This document shows positions 1-6,780 of a stretch of 8,166 nt of DNA, one piece after another (within the stretch, counting starts at the first letter, position 1; every line of letters begins with the position of its first letter). The notes under the pieces were generated by a model. The model ran no database searches. It was not told the origin of the DNA and was given only the letters and a program-made list of their open reading frames with translations. A program made the position numbers and the translations under genes. The DNA is from Sphingomonadaceae bacterium (lineage in GTDB: Bacteria; Pseudomonadota; Alphaproteobacteria; Sphingomonadales; Sphingomonadaceae), in NCBI GenBank assembly GCA_023384025.1, contig JAHDXX010000147.1:1-8166 (forward strand). The letters are read 5' to 3'.

Positions 1-1547
1 CCCGCACGGTGCCCGAGCGGCTGGCGGTGGTCGGTGAAAATGACCGGCTCACCTTTGCCGAACTGAATGACCGGTGCGACCGGCTCGCGGCGGGGCTGGC
101 AGCGCACGGCGTGGGGCGCGGGGATAGCGTCGGGCTCTATCTCCACAACGGCCCGGCCTATCTCGAGGCGTTCATTGCCGCCTGCAAGCTGGGTGCGGTG
201 CCCTACAACGTGAATTACCGCTATCGTGCGGACGAACTCCGCTATCTCTTCGCCAACGCCGACAGCGCGGCGATTGTCCATGGCGCGGAATTCTCGCCGA
301 TCATGCGCGAAGTGCGCGGCGATGTGCCCACGCTCAAGGTAACGGTGGCGGTCGATGACGGGTCGGGCGCGGATATCGCCGGGTCGGTTCCCTATGCGGA
401 GCTGCTGGCCCATGAACCCGGCGGGCCGTGGGAGCGGAGCGAGGACGATTACCTGCTGTGCTACACCGGCGGCACCACCGGCATGCCCAAGGGCGTGATG
501 TGGCCGCACCGCGCGTTCGTGTTCGCTTGCGCGGGCGGGGCGGGGTACTTCAATCCGCATGGACCGATTGCCACGCCGCAGGATATAGAAAGCCGCGCGC
601 GCGATGGCTATCCGATGAAACTGTTCCCGCTTGCCCCGCTGATGCACATGGCGGCGATGTGGGCGGTGTGGAGCGCCTTGCTTAACGGCCTTGCCATCGT
701 TCTCGACGAAGGCCGGGTGTTCGACGCCGAACGGGTGTTGGATATCGCCGAACGCGAGCAGGCGAACCTGATCCAGTTCGTCGGCGATGCCATGGCAACG
801 CCGCTGCGCGATGCCCTGCGCAGCAATCCCGGGCGCTGGAACCTGGCGCATGTGGTCAATCTCGGGTCAGGCGGCGCGGTGTTCTCGCAGCACCTCAAGG
901 ATGACCTGAAAGCACTGGTCCCGACTGCCAATATCACCGACGGGCTTGGCTCGTCGGAAACCGGCATGTCAGGCCTTGCCGAGAAATCGGACGAAGGCGT
1001 CATGCGCCTGCCGGCCAATGCCCAGCAGCAGATCGTCGTTGATGGTCGCCTCGGTACAGAGGGCGAGACCGGGCTGATCGCCCGCACCGGCAACACTCCG
1101 ATCGGTTATTACAACGACCCGGTGAAGACGGCAGAGACCTTCGTCACCATCGACGGCACGCTGTGGGCGGTATCGGGCGATGCCGGACGGCTTGACGGTG
1201 ACGGCATGATCACCGTGTTCGGGCGCGGATCGACCTGCATCAACACCGGCGGGGAAAAGGTCTTCCCCGAGGAAGTCGAGGAAGTGTTGCGCACGCACCC
1301 GGCGATCTTTGACGCCGTCGTCGCAGGGCAACCCGATCCGCGCTGGGGCGAACGGGTGATTGCGGTCGTTTCCCTGCGTGAAGGTCACGACCAACCCGCC
1401 TTCGAAGCGGTCAAGCACTACGCAGGCGAGCGACTGGCGGGCTACAAGGTGCCCAAGGCGCTCGTGTGGGTGGAAGAGGTCAAGCGCTCGCCCGCAGGCA
1501 AGCAGGATTACCGTTGGGCCAAAGAGATGGCGGCAGACGCGGCATGA
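1..1547 (+). CDS. Acyl-CoA synthetase (AMP-binding, FadD19/PRK07798-like), 5'-truncated by window edge
   Basis: Class I adenylate-forming enzyme. The family activates a carboxylic acid with ATP to an acyl-adenylate and transfers it to CoA in the cytoplasm. Visible motifs are the phosphate-binding loop YTGGTTGMPKG (462-494), the A5 motif GLGSSETG (about 940-963), the A7 motif SGDAG near 1175, the A8 hinge GRGSTCINTGGEKVFPEE (about 1222-1275), and the C-terminal catalytic lysine in SPAGKQDY (about 1489-1512). The reading frame is open to the left edge, reading R-T-V-P-E-R. The GTG at 9 is therefore probably internal, with the true start some 15-25 codons upstream of the window. About 513 residues are present, against roughly 530-550 for relatives. 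The TGGTTGxPKGVMW and CINTGGEKV forms resemble, from memory, the family that includes mycobacterial FadD19, which activates steroid side-chain acids. That sets the family, not the substrate. The stop overlaps the next start (ATGA), implying coupled translation. Confidence 0.9.
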   Translation, partial: RTVPERLAVVGENDRLTFAELNDRCDRLAAGLAAHGVGRGDSVGLYLHNGPAYLEAFIAACKLGAVPYNVNYRYRADELRYLFANADSAAIVHGAEFSPIMREVRGDVPTLKVTVAVDDGSGADIAGSVPYAELLAHEPGGPWERSEDDYLLCYTGGTTGMPKGVMWPHRAFVFACAGGAGYFNPHGPIATPQDIESRARDGYPMKLFPLAPLMHMAAMWAVWSALLNGLAIVLDEGRVFDAERVLDIAEREQANLIQFVGDAMATPLRDALRSNPGRWNLAHVVNLGSGGAVFSQHLKDDLKALVPTANITDGLGSSETGMSGLAEKSDEGVMRLPANAQQQIVVDGRLGTEGETGLIARTGNTPIGYYNDPVKTAETFVTIDGTLWAVSGDAGRLDGDGMITVFGRGSTCINTGGEKVFPEEVEEVLRTHPAIFDAVVAGQPDPRWGERVIAVVSLREGHDQPAFEAVKHYAGERLAGYKVPKALVWVEEVKRSPAGKQDYRWAKEMAADAA

Positions 1548-3211
1548 CCCAGGTCGATCCCCTTTTCGCCGCCGTCACAGCTCCCGGTACTCCGTTCGAG
1601 CTCGCCGAGCGGGACGGCCTGCTCCAGTTCGCCAACGCCGCGCCCGATCTCAACCTGATGATCGAGCACGCCCGGCGGCATGGCGACAGGACGTTCCTGG
1701 TCGACTACTCTTCGGATGGAACCGAACGGCGGCTGACCTTCGAACAGGTCTTCGCCTGGCGCGACCAGCTCGCCCCCATGCTCCACATCCGGCGCGGGGA
1801 TCGCGTCGCGATCTGCATGCGCAACCGGGCCGAATGGATTGTTGCCTTCATGGCGGTGATGAAGGCCGGGGGCATTGCCGCGCTGCTCAACAGCCGCGGC
1901 TCGCCCGCTGAACTTGTGGCGATGATCGACGATGTCACACCGGCGCTGGTTCTGGCTGACAGCCGCCGCGCAGGCCTTATCCGCGAAGGCGGTTATCAGG
2001 GCCGGATGCTCGATCTGACCAGACCCTTCGACGGGCAGGAGATCGACCGCCGTGCAGGTGAGGCGATGCCTGATCCGGGCCTCGCCCAGCCGCTCGATCC
2101 CGCCACCATCCTGTTCACTTCCGGCACCACCGGGCGGGTCAAGGGCGCGGTGCTGACCCACCGCAGCCTGATTACCGGGCTGATGCTGATGCAGCTCTCC
2201 GGCGTGATGGTGCTGCACAACATGGCGCGCCAGTATCAGACGACGCCTGAGGTGCTGATGGCAAACCTGCCGCAGCAGGCGGTGCTTCTGGTCTATCCGC
2301 TGTTCCATATTTCGGGGCTGGGTGCGGCTTTCCTCTCGCCGCTGTTTGCCGGATCGAAGGTGGTGATCATGCGCCGCTGGGACGCGCAGGAAGCCGTGCG
2401 GCTGATCGAGCACGAAAAGATCACCATGTTCTCCGCCGTGCCGACCATGCTGTGGGACATGCTGCACCGGGCGAAGCTGGGCGATGCCGACCTCTCGTCA
2501 CTGCGCAACGTGGCTTCGGGCGGGCAGGCGCTGCCGGTCAACCTGCTGGACGAAATCCGCGAGGCGTGCCCGCAGGCGGTGATGGGCACGGGCTACGGAA
2601 TGACCGAGGCGTCCGGCTCGCTGGCGCAGGCGGTGGGGGAGGACTTCATCCGCAACCGGTCCTCCGCCGGGCGCGTCCTGCCGTTGGCCCGGGTGCGGAT
2701 TGTCGCCCCCGACGGTTCCGTGCTGGCGACCGGCGAAAGCGGCGAGATCCAGCTCAGGGGTGCTATGGTCATGGCCGGGTACTGGAACCGCCCGGACGAG
2801 ACCGCTGCTGCCTTCACCGAGGATGGCTGGCTGCGCACCGGCGACGTCGGCTACGTCGATGCCGAGGGGTATATCTTCATCGTCGACCGGGTGAAGGACA
2901 TGGTCATCTCCGGCGGCGAGAACATCTATTGCGCCGAAGTTGAGCGGGTCATGGGCGAAATGCCCGGCGTGAGCGAATGCGCCGCGTTTGGCGTGCCGGA
3001 CGAGCGGCTGGGTGAGCTGCTGGTCGCCGTGGTGAAGGGCGACGGATTGAACGAGCGCGACGTGATCGACTGGGTCGGGGAGCGGCTGGCGCGCTACAAG
3101 GCGCCGGGGCGGGTGGCCCTTGTGGCCGATCCGCTGCCGCGCAACGACGTGGGCAAGGTGAACAAGGTTGCCCTGCGCGCCACCTGGCCGAACCTGATTG
3201 GAGATGAGTGA
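1544..3211 (+). CDS. Second acyl-CoA synthetase / class I adenylate-forming enzyme
   Basis: A 555-residue AMP-binding enzyme predicted to make an acyl- or aryl-CoA from a free acid, ATP and CoA. The phosphate loop TSGTTGRVKG lies at residues 192-201, A5 GYGMTE at 350-355, and the A7 aspartate of RTGD at 434. The A8 hinge DRVKDMVISGGENIYCAEVE follows, with the C-terminal catalytic lysine at 538 in NDVGKVNK. All catalytic motifs are intact. The stretch between LTHRS and PLFHISG is about 15-20 residues longer than in a typical fatty acyl-CoA ligase and may affect the acyl pocket. The start is ATG 1544, overlapping the upstream stop by 4 nt. A longer in-frame extension to 1466 would overlap the upstream gene by about 80 nt and has no support. 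It is clearly not a recent duplicate of the upstream ligase, because the motifs differ (TSGTTGRVKG versus TGGTTGMPKG; VKDMVISGGENIY versus GSTCINTGGEKVF). The substrate is unknown; two ligases in one unit suggest two acid intermediates. Confidence 0.9.
   Translation: MTQVDPLFAAVTAPGTPFELAERDGLLQFANAAPDLNLMIEHARRHGDRTFLVDYSSDGTERRLTFEQVFAWRDQLAPMLHIRRGDRVAICMRNRAEWIVAFMAVMKAGGIAALLNSRGSPAELVAMIDDVTPALVLADSRRAGLIREGGYQGRMLDLTRPFDGQEIDRRAGEAMPDPGLAQPLDPATILFTSGTTGRVKGAVLTHRSLITGLMLMQLSGVMVLHNMARQYQTTPEVLMANLPQQAVLLVYPLFHISGLGAAFLSPLFAGSKVVIMRRWDAQEAVRLIEHEKITMFSAVPTMLWDMLHRAKLGDADLSSLRNVASGGQALPVNLLDEIREACPQAVMGTGYGMTEASGSLAQAVGEDFIRNRSSAGRVLPLARVRIVAPDGSVLATGESGEIQLRGAMVMAGYWNRPDETAAAFTEDGWLRTGDVGYVDAEGYIFIVDRVKDMVISGGENIYCAEVERVMGEMPGVSECAAFGVPDERLGELLVAVVKGDGLNERDVIDWVGERLARYKAPGRVALVADPLPRNDVGKVNKVALRATWPNLIGDE
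3200..3203 (+). promoter_or_regulatory. Ribosome binding site deciding the start of the amidohydrolase-like gene
   Basis: GGAG lies 9 nt before ATG 3213, inside the last codons of the upstream ligase. The earlier in-frame ATG at 3204 abuts this GGAG directly and so has no usable Shine-Dalgarno spacing. A later ATG at 3219 would be 15 nt away. This favours 3213. Confidence 0.6.
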
Positions 3212-3212
3212 C

Positions 3213-4079
3213 ATGGGCATGCCCAAGGATATCGGCATTATCGACTGCATGCTCGGCATTCCCGAAGCCGAGGACCGGTCGGACTGGTTCTCGGCCTTCC
3301 GCCCGCTGATCAAGGATGCCGAGACACTCCAGCAGTTTGCGATGCCGGCGCAGTACATGTTCAAGGATGTCCCGCAGACCGGCCATGCCGACGACTACGT
3401 CAAGTGGACGGTCGAGCAGATGGACAAGCACGGCATTGCCCAGGCATTGATCGGCTGGAACGAGAACGACACCTCGCGCCGGGCGAAGGAGCTCTACGGC
3501 GACCGGTTCTTCTTCGACCTGCCGTGCGATCCCAACAAGGGGATGGAGGAAGTGCGGCGGATCAAGCGGATCCATGCCGAAGTCGGCCTGTCCGCGATCA
3601 GCGTGTTTCCGGCCGGAACGCTGCCGCAGGTGGCGATCAACCACAAGTACATGTTCCCGCTCTACGCCTGTGCGGTGGAACTGGACATTCCGATCTGCCT
3701 CAATGTCGGCATTCCGGGGCCGCGCATCCCGATGGAAACGCAGAAGGTCGAGCATCTCGACGAGGTCTGCTGGTTCTTCCCCGACCTCAAGATCGTGATG
3801 CGCCACGGCGCCGAACCGTGGCAGGATCTGGCCGTCAAGCTGATGCTGAAGTGGCCGAACCTCTACTATTCGACCAGCGCCTTTGCCCCCAAGCACTACC
3901 CCAAGGCAATCATCGACTACGCCAACACGCGCGGCGCGGACAAGATCATCTATGCCGGATATTTCCCCATGGGGTTAAGCCTGGAACGGATCATGTCCGA
4001 CATGGAGAACGTGCCCTTGAAGGACGAAGTCTGGCCCAAGTTCCTGCGCGAGAACGCCCGCCGGGTGTTCAAGCTGTAA
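3213..4079 (+). CDS. Amidohydrolase-2-like TIM-barrel protein, apparently lacking most metal ligands
   Basis: A 288-residue protein that reads as an amidohydrolase-related (PF04909/ACMSD-like) barrel. The N-terminal strand is DIGIIDCMLG (residues 6-15), the central strand LDIPICLNVGIPGP ends its CLN at 162-164, the strand FPDLKIVMRHGAEPW holds His198, and the C-terminal segment GADKIIYAGYFPMGLSLERI ends the barrel. Canonical members have HxH after the first strand, a central His, a second His and a late Asp (G-S-D-[YF]-P). Here the positions read D-C-M-L-G, N164, H198 and Y250 (YAGYFP). Only His198 appears kept, so metal-dependent hydrolysis as in ACMSD is doubtful. I recall similar proteins in actinobacteria and sphingomonads annotated 'amidohydrolase', so this may be a conserved divergent subfamily and not a decayed gene; the frame is intact. 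It starts 1 nt after the upstream stop. Role unknown: hydrolase, hydratase, retro-aldol or decarboxylase-type chemistry on a CoA-linked or ring-opened intermediate are all possible. Confidence 0.8.
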   Translation: MGMPKDIGIIDCMLGIPEAEDRSDWFSAFRPLIKDAETLQQFAMPAQYMFKDVPQTGHADDYVKWTVEQMDKHGIAQALIGWNENDTSRRAKELYGDRFFFDLPCDPNKGMEEVRRIKRIHAEVGLSAISVFPAGTLPQVAINHKYMFPLYACAVELDIPICLNVGIPGPRIPMETQKVEHLDEVCWFFPDLKIVMRHGAEPWQDLAVKLMLKWPNLYYSTSAFAPKHYPKAIIDYANTRGADKIIYAGYFPMGLSLERIMSDMENVPLKDEVWPKFLRENARRVFKL

Positions 4080-4117
4080 CCCTTTCACCCCCCCAAACCC
4101 TACCGACCGGAACAGCC

Positions 4118-4123
4118 GGGGAG
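4118..4123 (+). promoter_or_regulatory. Ribosome binding site of the Rieske oxygenase gene
   Basis: GGGGAG sits 6 nt upstream of ATG 4130, in the 50-nt gap after the amidohydrolase-like gene. It is the strongest Shine-Dalgarno match among the co-directional catabolic genes. The gap also holds a run of seven C residues (4088-4094). I saw no convincing -35/-10 promoter and no terminator hairpin in it. Confidence 0.7.
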
Positions 4124-4129
4124 AATGAT

Positions 4130-5236
4130 ATGAACGAAGCCGCAACCGATGCCCGCACTGCCCCAGTGGCAGTCTGGCAAGTGCTGGAAAAGATGAGCAA
4201 GGAAGAGCGCGAGGCATGGCGCGTGGCGGATATCGCCAATCTCGCCCCGGTCGAGCAGCGCAACCTCGACATCGGGTTCCCGTTCGGCTGGTACCCGTTC
4301 ATGATGGCGAAGGACCTTGCCGTGGGCGAGGTCAAGCCGGCCCGCTATTTCGCGCGTGATCTTGCCGTTTGGCGCGGCGAGGACGGGCAGGTCCGCATGG
4401 TCGACGCCTATTGCAAGCACCTCGGCGCACACATGGGGCACGGCGGCAAGGTGCATGGCAACCTGCTCGAATGCCCGTTCCACGCCTGGCGCTATGACGG
4501 CGAGGAAGGGGTGGTGAAGGAAATTCCCTACGCCAGGGCTATCCCCCCGCAGGTGAAGCGCAAGTGCACCCGCACCTGGCATATCCGCGAAGCCAACCAG
4601 TGGCTGTGGGTGTGGTACCACCCGCAGGACGAAGCGCCGCTCTACGAAGTGGTCCACCTGCCCGAAGCGAGCGATCCGGACTGGACGCCTTACGATGTCG
4701 TCGAATGGAAGATCTTCGGCAGCCTGCAGAACATGGCGGAAAACGGCGTCGATTTTGCTCACTTCAAGTACATCCATGGCACCGCCGAACTTCCGACCTC
4801 GGAATTGTCGTGGGGCGAATGGGATCGCTGCGGGATCGTCCGCGCCAAGATGGGCACGCCCAAGGGCATGGTCGACGGTACCATCACCAGCAATTCGATG
4901 GGGCCGGGCCAGGCCTGGGTCCGCTTCACCGGAATTTGCGAGACCTTGCTGATCGCCTGCATCATCCCGGTCGAGCTTGACCAGCTGCAGGTGATCTATT
5001 GCTACACCCAGCCGCGCGAACAGGCCGAAGGGCCGATGGCCGGACTTGCCCGCGCCATCATCAAGGACGTCAACAAGCAGCTCGATCAGGACAAGGTCGT
5101 GTGGGACCGGATGCGCTACGAGCCCAACCCGATCATCTGCGACGGCGACGGTCCGATCCCGCACTTCCGCAAGTTCTATTCCCGCTTCTACGCTGCCGGA
5201 GACGGGGTTCCCGCTTCGCAGCAGAAGGCCGCGTGA
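4130..5236 (+). CDS. KshA-like Rieske [2Fe-2S] non-heme iron oxygenase, alpha subunit
   Basis: A 368-residue ring-hydroxylating-type oxygenase. The N-terminal Rieske domain binds [2Fe-2S] through C95-x-H97 (YCKHLGAH) and C115-x2-H118 (ECPFHAW). The catalytic domain holds the mononuclear iron site, with His211 and His216 in NGVDFAHFKYIHG and Asp208 as likely electron bridge. Asp321 in LDQDKVVW is the probable third ligand. The ending DGDGPIPHFRKFYSRFY matches, from memory, the C-terminal domain of 3-ketosteroid 9-alpha-hydroxylase oxygenase (KshA) and of DAF-36/Neverland sterol desaturases. The single subunit type, about 370-390 residues, agrees. Such enzymes hydroxylate or desaturate steroid or other polycyclic substrates with O2 and electrons from a separate reductase. 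No ferredoxin or reductase gene is present here, so it must borrow one. The start is set by GGGGAG 6 nt before ATG; longer in-frame readings upstream lie inside the previous gene. The true substrate may be a non-steroid terpenoid or an aromatic acid. Confidence 0.88.
   Translation: MNEAATDARTAPVAVWQVLEKMSKEEREAWRVADIANLAPVEQRNLDIGFPFGWYPFMMAKDLAVGEVKPARYFARDLAVWRGEDGQVRMVDAYCKHLGAHMGHGGKVHGNLLECPFHAWRYDGEEGVVKEIPYARAIPPQVKRKCTRTWHIREANQWLWVWYHPQDEAPLYEVVHLPEASDPDWTPYDVVEWKIFGSLQNMAENGVDFAHFKYIHGTAELPTSELSWGEWDRCGIVRAKMGTPKGMVDGTITSNSMGPGQAWVRFTGICETLLIACIIPVELDQLQVIYCYTQPREQAEGPMAGLARAIIKDVNKQLDQDKVVWDRMRYEPNPIICDGDGPIPHFRKFYSRFYAAGDGVPASQQKAA
5223..5228 (+). promoter_or_regulatory. Ribosome binding site for the amidase gene
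   Basis: AGAAGG lies within the last codons of the Rieske gene, 4 nt before GTG 5233 and 10 nt before the in-frame GTG 5239. Either start is possible. The GTGA stop-start overlap favours 5233; choosing 5239 would remove only two residues and keep the twin-arginine motif. Confidence 0.45.
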
Positions 5237-6756
5237 GCGTGGCAACGCGGCGCGCAGTGGTGAAGGGCGGTGCGGCTGCGGCGGCGCTGGGGATTGTCGG
5301 TGGAACCAAGGTTGTTGCGGCCAGATCGGAAGGCAGCTTGTTGCAATCCCATGATGCGGTCGGGCTGGCCAAGCTGGTGCGCCAGCGCAAGGTATCGCCC
5401 AGCGAATTGCTCGAAGCGGCGATTGCACAGGCCGAGGCGACCAACCCGCGCTTCAATTTCATGGCGCAGAAGCACTACGACTTCGCCCGCGCCGAAATTG
5501 GCCGGGGCCTGCCCCAAGGGCCGTTTACCGGCGTTCCATTGCTGCTCAAGGATTTGAACACCCATATCGCGGGCGAACTGAGCGAAGGCGGCAGCCGCCT
5601 GTACAAGGGCTATCGCGCGCCGGTGACGTCGGAACTGGTGCGGCGCTACCAGGCGGCGGGCTTCGTCATCTTCGGCAAGACCACTACGCCCGAATACGGC
5701 CTGACCGGGACGACCGAAAACAAGCTGACCGGCGATACGCGCAATCCGTGGAACCCGGCGCACAGCTCCGGCGGGTCCTCCGGCGGGGCGGCAGCGGCGG
5801 TGGCGTCGGGTGTCATCCCGGCGGCCCATGCCAGCGACGGGGGCGGGTCAATCCGCATTCCGGCATCGTGCTGCGGGCTGTTCGGGATGAAGCCCAGCCG
5901 CGGCCGGGTGCCGATGGGGCCGATCCGCACCGAGGGCTGGGGTGGGCTTTCCACCAACCACGCGATTACCCGTAGCGTGCGCGATTCCGCCGCGATGCTT
6001 GATGCAAGCCACGGGATCGAGCCCGGATCGCGCTATGGCGCGCCGACGCCCGACGGAACCTTCCTCTCGCAGGTGGGCAAGCACCCCGGCAAGTTGCGGA
6101 TCGCGCTGATGACCCGGCCGATTGCCGGATCTCCGGTCGATCCCGAATGCATCGATGCGGCCAAGGCGGCGGCGAAGCTGTGTGAAAGCCTGGGGCATCA
6201 TGTCGAGGAGGCCGCCCCACAGCTCGATGCCGCGCTGCTGGGGTGGGCCAGTTTCGTCTCGATCGGCCCGGCAGTGGCCGCGGACATCGCCGATCGCTGC
6301 AAGGTTCTGGGCATGACGCCGGGACCGGATGTGGTCGAGCCGATGGTTCTGGCCTTTGCGGAATACGGCAAGACCTTTACCGCGATGGACGCTGCCCGGG
6401 CCAGCGGCGTGTTGCAGGACGCGGCAATCAAGGTCGCCCGCTTCATGGAACGTTTCGACCTGATCCTGACCCCGACGCTGGCCGCCCCGCCGATCGCGCT
6501 GGGGCGGATCAACCTGACGCCGGACTGCGGTTTTCAGGAATGGGGCCAGCGCGCGGCGGTCTACTCGCCGTTCTGCCAGCTGGCCAACCTGACCGGGCAG
6601 CCGGCCATGTCGGTGCCGCTCGCCCAGGCGAAGTCTGGCCTGCCGATCGGGGTGATGTTCACCGGCCGCTATGGCGACGAGGCGCTGCTTTACCGTCTTG
6701 CCGGACAACTTGAGAAAGCCCTGCCCTGGGCCGGAAAACGGCCGCAGATTGCCTGA
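5233..6756 (+). CDS. Amidase-signature family hydrolase with predicted twin-arginine export signal
   Basis: A 507-residue amidase of the GatA/FAAH superfamily, which hydrolyses carboxamides by a Lys-cisSer-Ser triad. Lys106 is in GVPLLLKDLN. Ser182 in SSGGSSGG is the probable cis-serine, and Ser206 in SDGGGSIRIPAS is the nucleophile. The spacings of 76 and 24 residues match known members (FAAH 142/217/241). The N-terminus has T5-R6-R7-A-V-V-K11, then a short Ala/Gly-rich segment and VAA near 28-30. This is a plausible Tat signal, so the enzyme may act in the periplasm. The hydrophobic stretch is short and contains Lys26, so export is likely but not certain. The GTG start overlaps the Rieske stop (GTGA), implying coupled translation. 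This is not the GatA subunit of a tRNA amidotransferase, because gatB and gatC are absent and a signal peptide is present. In this context it could free a carboxylic acid from an amide conjugate, or scavenge nitrogen; the substrate is unknown. Confidence 0.9.
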   Translation: MSVATRRAVVKGGAAAAALGIVGGTKVVAARSEGSLLQSHDAVGLAKLVRQRKVSPSELLEAAIAQAEATNPRFNFMAQKHYDFARAEIGRGLPQGPFTGVPLLLKDLNTHIAGELSEGGSRLYKGYRAPVTSELVRRYQAAGFVIFGKTTTPEYGLTGTTENKLTGDTRNPWNPAHSSGGSSGGAAAAVASGVIPAAHASDGGGSIRIPASCCGLFGMKPSRGRVPMGPIRTEGWGGLSTNHAITRSVRDSAAMLDASHGIEPGSRYGAPTPDGTFLSQVGKHPGKLRIALMTRPIAGSPVDPECIDAAKAAAKLCESLGHHVEEAAPQLDAALLGWASFVSIGPAVAADIADRCKVLGMTPGPDVVEPMVLAFAEYGKTFTAMDAARASGVLQDAAIKVARFMERFDLILTPTLAAPPIALGRINLTPDCGFQEWGQRAAVYSPFCQLANLTGQPAMSVPLAQAKSGLPIGVMFTGRYGDEALLYRLAGQLEKALPWAGKRPQIA

Positions 6757-6766
6757 CGGGGATCGT

Positions 6767-6771
6767 GGAGG
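6767..6771 (+). promoter_or_regulatory. Ribosome binding site deciding the start of the small membrane protein
   Basis: GGAGG (followed by GG) is 9 nt from ATG 6781 but only 3 nt from the earlier in-frame ATG 6775. The spacing favours 6781. Confidence 0.65.
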
Positions 6772-6780
6772 GGAATGCAC

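Noticed and set aside
1222..1275. Cysteine in the A8 hinge (GRGSTCINTGGEKV) of the first ligase as a defect
   Set aside because: From memory, CINTGGEKV is the normal form in the FadD19/PRK07798-like family, and the other catalytic motifs are intact.
1508..2467. Open frame of 319 codons on the - strand opposite the second ligase
   Set aside because: Its translation is low-complexity, His/Arg/Gln-rich, with no motif, and lies opposite an intact adenylate-forming enzyme; a compositional shadow.
2949..3896. Open frame of 315 codons on the - strand spanning the second ligase and the amidohydrolase-like gene
   Set aside because: It crosses a gene boundary on the other strand, its end is Arg/Pro-rich low-complexity, and it has no ribosome binding site or motif support.
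3404..4129. Upstream extension of the Rieske frame
   Set aside because: It lies inside the amidohydrolase-like gene, its translation is Arg/Gly-rich with no motif, and GGGGAG marks ATG 4130 as the start.
4100..5428. Long (442-codon) open frame on the - strand opposite the Rieske gene
   Set aside because: The + strand frame has complete Rieske and iron-binding motifs. The antisense frame shows no recognisable domain and is the usual long shadow frame of GC-rich coding DNA.
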